Notes under the pieces: model-generated | Seen by the model: only the letters and a program-made list of their open reading frames with translations | Told to the model about the DNA's origin: nothing | The model's database searches: none | Part shown: positions 7,176-13,773 of the stretch, one piece after another | How the letters are laid out: every line of letters begins with the position of its first letter | Numbering within the stretch: the stretch's first letter is position 1 | Made by a program: the position numbers and the translations under genes | Assembly: GCA_035763085.1 (NCBI GenBank) | Contig: DASUBV010000341.1 | Span: 1-25,444, forward strand | Source of the DNA: DASUBV01 sp035763085 | GTDB lineage: Bacteria > Actinomycetota > Actinomycetes > Streptosporangiales > Streptosporangiaceae | Reading direction: 5' to 3' | DNA length: 25,444 nt

Positions 7176-8654
7176 ATGGGTCGTGACATACAGGCCATCA
7201 GGATCAGCGGCGAGGACCGGCGCCGGTACCGGGACAAGCTGCGGCGCTCGCTGGACGTGTTCGACCGGATGCTGCGCGAGCGGCTGTTCGAGGCCGACCC
7301 GGCGCTGACCGGCCTGGAGATCGAGCTCAACCTCGTCGATTCCCGCGGGTGGCCGTCGATGCGCAACGCCGACGTGCTGGCCGCGCTGGCCGACCCGGCG
7401 TGGGCGACCGAGGTCGGCCAGTTCAACCTGGAGATCAACGTGCCGCCGCGGCAGCTGGCCGGGGACGCGCTGGCCGGGCTGGAGGAAGAGGTCCGGGCCA
7501 GCCTGAACGGCGCCGACGAGAAGGCCCGCGGGACCGGCAGCCGGCTGGTCATGATCGGCATCCTGCCGACGCTGCGCCAGCAGGACGTGCACCTGGGCAC
7601 GCTGTCGGCCAACGAGCGGTACCGGGTGCTCAACGAGCAGATCTTCGCCGCCCGCGGCGAGGACATGCAGATCGCGATCGAGGGCGCCGAGCGGCTGCTC
7701 GCGCACACCGACAGCATCACCCCGGAAGCCGCCTGCACCAGCCTCCAGCTGCACCTGCAGGTCAGCCCGGACACGTTCGCCAGCTACTGGAACGCCGCCC
7801 AGGCCATCGCCGGCGTGCAGGTCGCGCTGGCCGCCAACTCGCCGTTCCTGTTCGGGCGGCAGCTGTGGCACGAGACCCGGATCACGCTGTTCGAGCAGGC
7901 CACCGACACCCGGCCCGAGGAGCTGAAGCGCCAGGGCGTGCGGCCCCGGGTCTGGTTCGGCGAGCGGTGGATCACCTCGGTGTTCGACCTGTTCGAGGAG
8001 AACATCGAGTTCTTCCCGGCGCTGCTGCCGATCTGCGAGGAGGAGGACCCGCTGGCCGTGCTGGAGGCCGGCGCCTGCCCGCAGCTGGGCGAGATGGGCC
8101 TGCACAACGGCACGGTCTACCGGTGGAACCGGCCGGTGTACGCGGTCGTCGGCGGTCGGCCGCACCTGCGGGTGGAGAACCGGGTGCTGCCGGCCGGGCC
8201 GTCGGTAGTCGACGTCGCAGCCAACGCCGCGTTCTACTACGGGCTGGTCCGGTCGCTGGCCGAGGCCGAGCGGCCGGTGTGGACCCAGATGTCGTTCGCC
8301 ACCGCGGCGGAGAACCTGCACACCGCGGCCCGGCACGGGATGGCCGCGCAGCTGTACTGGCCCGGCCTGGGCGAGGCGCCGGTGGCCGAGCTGGTGCTGC
8401 GCCGCCTGCTGCCGCTGGCCCGCGCCGGGCTGAGCCGGTGGGGCGTAGACCCGGCGCAGGCCAGCCGGCTGCTGGGCATCATCGAGCAGCGCTGCCTGAC
8501 CGGGCAGACCGGCGCCGCCTGGCAGATCGCGGCGACGGCGGCGCTGACCCGGTCCGGCGCTGACCGCCCGGAGGCGCTGCGCCAGATGACGCAGCGCTAC
8601 ATCGAGCACATGCACACCAACGACCCCGTGCACATCTGGCCGGCCGGCACGTAG
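7176..8654 (+). CDS. Glutamate-cysteine-ligase (GCS2) family amidoligase
   Basis: A 492-residue member of the glutamine-synthetase-like carboxylate-amine ligase fold. GCS2 landmarks are the first metal/ATP strand GLEIELNLVD with Glu48 and Glu50, then GQFNLEINVPPR (81-92), and QLHLQVSP (191-198). VENRVLPAGPSVVD follows further on. It is longer than the ~370-residue YbdK type and lacks the plant-type cysteine-rich features. True gamma-glutamylcysteine synthesis (EgtA-like) is possible, but no ergothioneine or mycothiol genes are nearby. The ATP-grasp partner suggests a pathway-specific amide bond instead. ATG 7176 was chosen; GAGG lies 13 bases before it, a little far. It is the last gene of the operon, ending before a hairpin at 8694-8726. 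Confidence 0.9.
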   Translation: MGRDIQAIRISGEDRRRYRDKLRRSLDVFDRMLRERLFEADPALTGLEIELNLVDSRGWPSMRNADVLAALADPAWATEVGQFNLEINVPPRQLAGDALAGLEEEVRASLNGADEKARGTGSRLVMIGILPTLRQQDVHLGTLSANERYRVLNEQIFAARGEDMQIAIEGAERLLAHTDSITPEAACTSLQLHLQVSPDTFASYWNAAQAIAGVQVALAANSPFLFGRQLWHETRITLFEQATDTRPEELKRQGVRPRVWFGERWITSVFDLFEENIEFFPALLPICEEEDPLAVLEAGACPQLGEMGLHNGTVYRWNRPVYAVVGGRPHLRVENRVLPAGPSVVDVAANAAFYYGLVRSLAEAERPVWTQMSFATAAENLHTAARHGMAAQLYWPGLGEAPVAELVLRRLLPLARAGLSRWGVDPAQASRLLGIIEQRCLTGQTGAAWQIAATAALTRSGADRPEALRQMTQRYIEHMHTNDPVHIWPAGT

Positions 8655-8693
8655 CGCGCCGGGCGACGGTCGAGCCTGGGGGCTGCCAGCGCT

Positions 8694-8726
8694 GCCGCCG
8701 GGCCGGCCTCAGGCTGGCCCGGCGGC
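8694..8726. terminator. Strong GC hairpin between convergent genes, probable bidirectional terminator
   Basis: Arms GCCGCCGGGCCGGCCT (8694-8709) and AGGCTGGCCCGGCGGC (8711-8726) pair over 16 bp with one G-T position. It lies between the stops of the GCS2 gene and the repeat-protein gene. There is no T-run, as usual for GC-rich actinomycetes. Confidence 0.55.
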
Positions 8727-8754
8727 GCTCTGCGGCCGGCGGTGCTCTGCGGCC
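8721..8754. repeat. 17-bp tandem repeat, two copies
   Basis: GGCGGCGCTCTGCGGCC (8721-8737) is followed directly by GGCGGTGCTCTGCGGCC (8738-8754), one mismatch. A degenerate third copy runs into the neighbouring gene's stop codon at 8767. Confidence 0.7.
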
Positions 8755-8766
8755 GGGCCGGCGGCG

Positions 8767-9447
8767 CTAGAGGAGGGTGTCGGCCAGCTCGGCCGGGGAC
8801 TTCGGCTCGGACGACAGCCTGGGCGACGGCTCCAGGACGGGCTTTCCCTCCGGCGCCGACTTCTTGTCCAGCACCGGCTTCGTCTCCAGCACCGGCTTCT
8901 TGTCCGGCGCCGGCTTCTTGTCCGCTGACGGCTGCTTCTCTTGTGCTGGCTTCTTCTCCGGTGACGGCCCGGGCGCTGGCCGCAACTCTGATGCTGTCTT
9001 GCCCGCCGCCGCCGGCTGCTTGCCCGGCGGCTGCTCCGGGGCCTGCTTCTCCTCCGACGCGGGCTGCTTCTCCTCCGGTGCCTGCTTCGGCGCTGACGCC
9101 GCCGGCCGGCGAGCGGCCCGGTCGGCGACGGGCCGGTTGTCCGGGCGGTTGTCCGGGCTGGCCGAGCGGTCGCGGCCCGCGGCCGGGCGCCCCTTGCGGC
9201 GGGCCGGCATGCCGGGCAGGCTGCTCGGCGGCCGGTTGATGGCCGGCATGAACGCGGTCAGCTCGGCGCTGGCCTTCTCCTGGGCGCTGCGCTTCTCCTG
9301 CTGTCTATCGGCTCTCTCGGTGGCGGCAGCCAGCCTGTCGTTGATCTTGTGCAGCCGCCGGTACTGGACCCGCGCCTTCCACACCCGATCCGCCGCGTAG
9401 GCGACGACCACGACACCGACGAAGATCAAGCCGAGCAGGAACACCAT
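8767..9447 (-). CDS. Membrane-anchored protein with Lys/Pro-rich hexapeptide repeats
   Basis: 226 residues with no family I recognise. Residues 2-20 (VFLLGLIFVGVVVVAYAAD) form one transmembrane helix. Residues 21-65 are a charged coiled-coil-like segment (RRLHKINDRLAAATERADRQ). The rest is disordered and rich in Pro, Lys, Ala and Glu. From 167 to 208 it is built of six-residue units with the pattern P-x-x-[DE]-K-[KQ], for example PAQEKQ, PSADKK, PAPDKK, PVLDKK. Lysine-rich repeats recall histone-H1-like or cell-wall-spanning tails, but neither role is shown. ATG 9447 was chosen because it begins directly at the membrane helix, with GGAAGG before it. It is transcribed alone and is convergent with the amidoligase operon. 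Confidence 0.7.
   Translation of the reverse strand: MVFLLGLIFVGVVVVAYAADRVWKARVQYRRLHKINDRLAAATERADRQQEKRSAQEKASAELTAFMPAINRPPSSLPGMPARRKGRPAAGRDRSASPDNRPDNRPVADRAARRPAASAPKQAPEEKQPASEEKQAPEQPPGKQPAAAGKTASELRPAPGPSPEKKPAQEKQPSADKKPAPDKKPVLETKPVLDKKSAPEGKPVLEPSPRLSSEPKSPAELADTLL
8824..8949 (-). repeat. 18-bp in-frame tandem repeat coding hexapeptides
   Basis: Seven degenerate 18-bp units encode residues 167-208 of the membrane-anchored protein. The strongest DNA identity is among units containing CCGGCTTCTTGTCC (plus strand). The period is visible in both protein and DNA, indicating recent expansion by slippage. Confidence 0.7.
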
Positions 9448-9918
9448 GCACCCTTCCGCTCCCGGCCGGGCCAATCCCGGCTCCTTTAACCGTATGCGAG
9501 CGCCATCGCCGGCAGGCCGGTTCGACGCGCCGAACGTGACGTTTGCGCTCACTCCTATTGCAGGTCGCCCGCATGGAGACAAGCTGGAGATTTCGTCGAG
9601 GAGACTTATGCGGCGCACGGCCGGGCATGCAGAAAGCAGGCGTCACGGACGACCGAAAAGCGCGCGAGATGCCCCGATACTCCGGGGCGACAACCGCGAG
9701 ACCGTCCGCGCGACGGGTGCGAACAGGAATGCCGTGAACCTGCGGCTGGTGGGGCATGATGGCTACCGAGCTGCCCTCCCGGCCGCTGAACCACCCGCTG
9801 TGCCACCCGCCCGGCCGCCGGCCATCCGCCCGGCCGCAGTCCAGCCGGGCCACCGTCCATCCGCCGGGCCGCAGTCCATCTGCCGGGCCGTGGTCCGCCC
9901 GCTGTACCAGGAGGATTC
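9448..9918. other. 471-base intergenic region
   Basis: This lies between the divergent repeat-protein and DUF3224 genes. It holds a short palindrome AACGTGACGTT at 9533-9543 and the 19-bp tandem array at 9803-9894. Short open frames cross it, but none has a credible ribosome site or family-like content, so I see no gene here. Confidence 0.5.
9803..9894. repeat. 19-bp imperfect tandem repeat, five units
   Basis: Units start at 9803, 9822, 9841 (a 16-base shortened copy), 9857 and 9876, with consensus CCATCCGCCSGGCCGCAGT. The array ends 24 bases before the ATG of the DUF3224 gene and so lies in its 5' leader or promoter. There are no spacers, so it is not a CRISPR array. Confidence 0.75.
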
Positions 9919-10299
9919 ATGACACTGATCGCGCGCTTCCAGGTCGATAGCTTCGAGCCGCGGCGGGTGAGCGGCCTGGAAGGCGACTGGGTGGGCGTGA
10001 TGACGTTCGCCAAGACCTTCACGTCCGGGATCATCGGGCAGGCGACGACGCTATTCATGTCGGCCGGCAGCCAGGAGGGCTCGCGCTCGTACGTGGCGAC
10101 CGAGCGGATCGCCGGCCGCACCGAGGACGGCCGCCAGGGTGCGGTGACGGTGCAGCACGGCGGGCTGGAGTCGGATCCGGGCTCCTGGTTCGGGCACATC
10201 GTGCCGGGCACCGGAACCGGGGACTTCGCGGGCTGGGCGGGCTCGGCCCGCATCATCCATGACGAGCAGGGCGCGTTCTTCGAGATCAACCTGACCTGA
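9919..10299 (+). CDS. DUF3224-family protein
   Basis: A 126-residue soluble protein matching the DUF3224 pattern: a small beta-barrel fold of about 120-130 residues. It shows GDWVGVMTFAKTFTSGIIGQ near residue 22, YVATERIAG in the middle, GSWFGHIVPGTGTGDFAGWA, and the closing GSARIIHDEQGAFFEINL. The function of the family is not established; the fold resembles allene-oxide-cyclase-like barrels. ATG 9919 is preceded by AGGAGG at ideal distance. It is a single gene, with its own leader carrying the 19-bp repeat array. Confidence 0.85.
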   Translation: MTLIARFQVDSFEPRRVSGLEGDWVGVMTFAKTFTSGIIGQATTLFMSAGSQEGSRSYVATERIAGRTEDGRQGAVTVQHGGLESDPGSWFGHIVPGTGTGDFAGWAGSARIIHDEQGAFFEINLT

Positions 10300-10416
10300 G
10301 CGGCCGCGTGTCGGCCGCGACAGCGCCGGGGGCCGGGCAGTAGACAAGACCACGACGACTACCAGGGCAAGGGCGCGCGGCGGTTCCGGCGCGCAGATCG
10401 CGGAGGGGGCCCGCGC

Positions 10417-11853
10417 GTGTCCGCACCGAGCACGGAAGGCGTCCGGCGGCTGCAGGAGTCGCTCGGCGCGCGGGTCTGCTTACCGGGCAGCGCGGCTTAC
10501 TCAGCGGCGCTGAACCGGGTGTTCTTCCCCGATGCCGCCCGGCGCATGCCGGCCTGCGTGGTGGAGCCAGCCTCGGCGGCGGAGGTGGCGACCATCATGA
10601 AGCTGGCCACGGCCGCCGAGTGCGCGGTGACGGTCCGCGGCGGCGGGCTGAGCTCGAGCTGCGTCTCCGACAACGCCGTGATGGTGGACCTGTCCACGCA
10701 CCTGGACTACGCCAGCGCAGAGCCGGGCCCCGGCGGTGACCTGGACCGGGTGACGGTGGGCGGCGGGGCCACCATGGGCACGCTGCTGGACGCGGCGGCC
10801 GATGCCGGGCGGATGGTGCCGGCCGGGGTCGTCCGGCTCGCCGGGCTGGGCCAGGCTACCCGCGGCGGGGTCGGCTTCCTGACCCGGAGCCTGGGACTCA
10901 CCCTCGATCACCTGGTTGCGGCGGAGCTGGTGCTGCCGACGGGCGACACGGTGCAGCTGTCGGCGGCCAGCACCGGGACCGACGCCGACCTGTGGTGGGC
11001 GGTCCGCGGCTGCGCGCCGCAGTTCGGCGTGGTGACCCGCGCGACGTTCCGCACCCATCCGGCGCGGCCGGTGTTCGTGGACCGGCTGGTCACCGGCCCG
11101 GATGCGCTGCCCGCCTACTTCCAGATCGCGCCGGGCCTGCCCCGGCACACCTCGATGTCCGCGGTGCTCGGCACGGTGCCCGACGAGCCCGGCACGCCCG
11201 GGCTGCTGGTCTACACGGTGTGCGCGAGCGGAGCCCCGGCCGACGTGGCCGCCGCGCGGCAGGCTGCCACCGCGGTGGCGGGCAGCTCGGCCATGCCGCT
11301 GATCGCCAGGAAGGAACAGACGGGCCTGTTCAACCGCGGCTTCCCGGAGCTGGCGCTGCTGTACCGGGACGGCAGCGAGCCCGAGCCGGTCCGCCCGCCC
11401 GCGCCCGGCCGGCGCACGGACTTCTTCTTCGGCAAGAGCGTCTTCCTGGATGCGACACCCGGAGCCGACGTTGCCGCGGCGCTCGCCGAGCAGCTGCGCA
11501 CGGCGCCGACGCCGGCCTGCCGCATCGACCTGCAGCACGCCGGCGGCGCGCTGGCCGACGTGCCGGACACCGCGACCGCGTTCTGGGGCCGGGGCGCGGA
11601 GTGGAACGCGCCGGTCAGCGCGATCACCGCCGACCTGCGCCAGCGGCCCGAGTGCGTCGAGTGGGCCCGGCAGGCCATCGGCGCCTGCGCAGCGCACGCG
11701 GCCGGGGTGTACAGCGTGGAGCTGCGGCCGGGACTGCCCGAGACCGGCCAGGAGGTGCAGGCCGCCTTCGGCGCGAACCTCCCCCGGCTGCGCCGGCTGG
11801 CTCGCGACTGCGACCCGGCCGGCGTGCTGGGCCGGTACGCCCCGCTCGGCTAG
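10417..11853 (+). CDS. FAD-binding PCMH/BBE-type oxidoreductase with altered flavin-anchor motif
   Basis: 478 residues arranged as an N-terminal PCMH FAD-binding domain (about 45-215), a substrate domain, and a short berberine-bridge-like C-terminus ending VLGRYAPLG. PCMH landmarks are ACVVEPASAAEVATIMKLA (46-64), VRGGGLSSSCVSDNAVMVDL (73-92), and GGVGFLTRSLGL (150-161). In most berberine-bridge-type enzymes the second motif is RxGGH, where His binds FAD covalently; here the position is Leu78. The usual GGGGNFGVVT block is RGCAPQFGVVT. It may bind FAD non-covalently, or be inactive. GTG 10417 follows GGAGGGGG at good distance. It could be an amide-, sugar- or secondary-metabolite oxidase; no partner gene tells which. 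Confidence 0.85.
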   Translation: MSAPSTEGVRRLQESLGARVCLPGSAAYSAALNRVFFPDAARRMPACVVEPASAAEVATIMKLATAAECAVTVRGGGLSSSCVSDNAVMVDLSTHLDYASAEPGPGGDLDRVTVGGGATMGTLLDAAADAGRMVPAGVVRLAGLGQATRGGVGFLTRSLGLTLDHLVAAELVLPTGDTVQLSAASTGTDADLWWAVRGCAPQFGVVTRATFRTHPARPVFVDRLVTGPDALPAYFQIAPGLPRHTSMSAVLGTVPDEPGTPGLLVYTVCASGAPADVAAARQAATAVAGSSAMPLIARKEQTGLFNRGFPELALLYRDGSEPEPVRPPAPGRRTDFFFGKSVFLDATPGADVAAALAEQLRTAPTPACRIDLQHAGGALADVPDTATAFWGRGAEWNAPVSAITADLRQRPECVEWARQAIGACAAHAAGVYSVELRPGLPETGQEVQAAFGANLPRLRRLARDCDPAGVLGRYAPLG

Positions 11854-11967
11854 CTGAACCGGCCCGCCCGCCCAGCTAGGTAGCCAGCGCGCCTTTCGGG
11901 TAGGTAGTCGGCACGACTTTCGGCTAGCTGAGTCAGCCCGCCCGCCCAGCTAGGTGGTCGGCCTGCC
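11847..11967. repeat. 74-bp-period direct repeat between convergent genes
   Basis: Segment 11847-11893 recurs at 11921-11967 with few changes; both contain CGGCTAGCTGA and CCCGCCCGCCCAGCTAGGT. A related motif CCCCGCTCGGCT occurs at the end of the oxidoreductase gene, near 11967 and near 11990. The first copy overlaps the oxidoreductase stop codon and the last motif overlaps the SDR gene's stop. No gene lies in this 146-base gap. Confidence 0.75.
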
Positions 11968-11999
11968 CCGCTCGGCTCGTGGCCGGCAGCCCCGCTCGG

Positions 12000-12707
12000 C
12001 TAAGTGAGCCGCTGCCCGCCGTCGGCGTGCAGCACCGTCCCGGTGATGAACTCATTGCGGATCAGCGCCAGGAACGCCTGCGCGATGTCGCCGGGAGTGC
12101 CGATACGCCGGGCGGGCAGCCGGGCCGCCAGCTCGGCAAAGGCCGCCTGCTTGTCCATGCCGGTCTGATCCCAGATCGGAGTGTCCACCCAGCCGGGCGA
12201 CACAACGTTCACCCGGACCGGCGCCAGCTCGATCGCCAGGCCGGCGGCCAGCGACGCCAGCGCGCCGTTGGCCGCGGCGATGATCGTGTTCTGCCCGTTC
12301 GGCCGGTAGGCGTTGATACCGGAGGTGTAGGTGATCGAGCCCGTCACCCGCCCGGCCGCGTGCTTGCCGACCAGCCAGGCGCCCAGCAGCTTGGTGTCCA
12401 CGATGCCCCTGGCCGTCGCGGTGGCGACGTCCGCCGTGCGCCCGTAGGCCCCGGTCGCGTCGGCCGCGGTGACCACCACGTGGCTGACCCGGCCCGCGCG
12501 GGCGAACAGCCGCGCCACATCCTCCTCCCGGCCGATGTCCGCGACCTCGATGGCGACCTTGCCGGCCTGCTCCAGGTCCGCCCGGGCCGCCGCGAGCCGG
12601 TCCGCCGACCGGCCCGCGATGGTCACCTCCATGTCCGCGGCGAGCATGGTCCGGGCCAGGGCCAGACCCATGCCGGAAGTGCCGCCGATGATCAGTGCGT
12701 CAGTCAT
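12000..12707 (-). CDS. SDR-family protein lacking the catalytic Tyr and Lys
   Basis: A 235-residue Rossmann-fold short-chain dehydrogenase/reductase homologue. The cofactor motif GGTSGMGLALA (8-18) and AGRS (31-34) suggest NADP(H). The late landmarks VRVNVVSPGWVDTP and the C-terminal FITGTVLHADGGQRL are standard. The active-site region is not: after Ser129 in YTSGINAY, the position of YxxxK reads I143-A-A-A-N147, and the NNAG motif is replaced by TAAD. It may be a catalytically altered enzyme or a non-catalytic NAD-sensing protein. ATG 12707 follows CGGAG. It is divergent from the MmyB-type regulator, a common arrangement for SDR genes controlled by such regulators. Confidence 0.88.
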   Translation of the reverse strand: MTDALIIGGTSGMGLALARTMLAADMEVTIAGRSADRLAAARADLEQAGKVAIEVADIGREEDVARLFARAGRVSHVVVTAADATGAYGRTADVATATARGIVDTKLLGAWLVGKHAAGRVTGSITYTSGINAYRPNGQNTIIAAANGALASLAAGLAIELAPVRVNVVSPGWVDTPIWDQTGMDKQAAFAELAARLPARRIGTPGDIAQAFLALIRNEFITGTVLHADGGQRLT

Positions 12708-12818
12708 GCTCCGAGCCTCGCCCGATCCCTCCGGGCCAGGAAGGCCGCGGCTTTCCCGGGTGCGTTACGGCCACCCAGGCCGGCGGCACCGGTGGCAGAC
12801 TCAAGGGAGATGAACGCG

Positions 12819-13646
12819 ATGGCTGAGTTCCTCCGGATCCGGCGCGGGCGGATCGGCCCGGCCGATGTCGGGCTGCCGGCCGGAGTGAGCAGCCGGCGTA
12901 CCCCGGGGCTGCGCCGCGAGGAACTGGCCGCGCTGGCCGGGGTGAGCGTGGATTACTACACCCGGATCGAGCAGGGCCGCGAGACCGCGCCCAGCGACGC
13001 GGTCCTGGCCGCGCTGGCCCGTGCCCTGCTGCTCAGCGACGATGAGCACGCCCACCTGCTCGCTCTCGCGGACCGGGCGGCCGGGCGGACGCCGCGCCGC
13101 CGGCCTGCCCGCCCGCGCCCGGCTCGACCCGGCCTGCGGCTGCTGCTGGAGTCGGTCCGGCCCAGCCCGGCGTACGTGCTCAGCGAGGTCAACGACGTGC
13201 TGGCAGCCAACCCCGAGGGCCTGGCGCTGCTGCCCGGCCTCGGCGACTGGGCGCCCGGCCAGCGCAACATCGTCCGGTACGCCTTCCTGCACCCGGCCGC
13301 CCGGACCGTGTTCGCTGACTGGGACCGGGTGGCGCGCAACTGCGTCGCCCTGCTGCACGCCGCTGAGGTGACCGCCCCCGGGCCGGCCACCGCGCTGGTC
13401 ACCGAGCTGTCGGCGGCCAGCTCCGAGTTCGCCGCGCTGTGGCGGCGGCACGAGGTCTGGATCAAGCGCGGTGGCGAGACGGCGTTCCGTCACCCTGTCA
13501 TCGGCTCGCTCACCCTGGCCAGCGAGGTGCTCGGCGCCGCCGACGACGGCCAGCGCCTGCTGGTCTACCAGGCCGCGCCGGGCACGGCCGAGCATGATGC
13601 CCTGATCCTGCTGGCCCTGACCACCGAGGACCTGGCTACCTTCTAG
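12819..13646 (+). CDS. XRE-family regulator with MmyB-like ligand-binding domain
   Basis: A 275-residue regulator. An N-terminal helix-turn-helix (about 28-75: RRTPGLRREELAALAGVSVD, YYTRIEQGRE) is followed by an Arg/Pro linker and the MmyB-like PAS-type ligand-binding domain (about 108-265). That domain shows PAYVLSEVNDVLAANPEGL, the NIVRYAFLHPAARTVFADWD signature and FRHPVIGSLTLASEVL. MmyB domains bind a hydrophobic ligand, possibly a fatty acid. Start 12819 is preferred to ATG 12810 because AGGGAG lies 9 bases before 12819 but directly abuts 12810. It probably controls the divergent SDR gene through the 111-base region between them. Confidence 0.93.
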   Translation: MAEFLRIRRGRIGPADVGLPAGVSSRRTPGLRREELAALAGVSVDYYTRIEQGRETAPSDAVLAALARALLLSDDEHAHLLALADRAAGRTPRRRPARPRPARPGLRLLLESVRPSPAYVLSEVNDVLAANPEGLALLPGLGDWAPGQRNIVRYAFLHPAARTVFADWDRVARNCVALLHAAEVTAPGPATALVTELSAASSEFAALWRRHEVWIKRGGETAFRHPVIGSLTLASEVLGAADDGQRLLVYQAAPGTAEHDALILLALTTEDLATF

Positions 13647-13679
13647 CGGTTCCGGGCGATATGCCCCGACCCGCCCGAT

Positions 13680-13697
13680 CCGCCCGGATCCGGGCGG
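13680..13697. terminator. 18-bp perfect palindrome after the MmyB regulator
   Basis: CCGCCCGG-ATCCGGGCGG is self-complementary and lies 34 bases after the stop at 13646, upstream of the next promoter. It could act as a terminator hairpin or as an operator for the TPR gene. Confidence 0.4.
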
Positions 13698-13714
13698 GCT
13701 GGCAGGCGGCGACG

Positions 13715-13744
13715 TTGACAGGGCCCCGCGGGTCTATCAAGGAT
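13715..13744 (+). promoter_or_regulatory. Candidate promoter of the TPR-protein gene
   Basis: A consensus -35 TTGACA at 13715-13720 and a -10-like AAGGAT at 13739-13744 are separated by 18 bp. They lie about 30 bases before the ATG at 13774, leaving a short leader with the GGAGG ribosome site. Confidence 0.5.
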
Positions 13745-13773
13745 CGGGACATGGGGGCGAGGAGGGCCAGGTC

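Noticed and set aside
5682..8633. Very long minus-strand open frame (over 980 codons) opposite the amidoligase genes
   Set aside because: It is the antisense shadow of the GC-rich ATP-grasp and GCS2 genes; its translation is Arg/Gln/Pro/His-rich with no domain, while the plus strand carries clear motifs.
7176..8654. Assigning the GCS2 protein as EgtA of ergothioneine synthesis
   Set aside because: No egtB/C/D/E neighbours are present, and the ATP-grasp plus hydrolase context points elsewhere; sequence alone does not settle the substrate.
9803..9894. Possible CRISPR array
   Set aside because: Units are contiguous without unique spacers and are too short; no cas genes are in the window.
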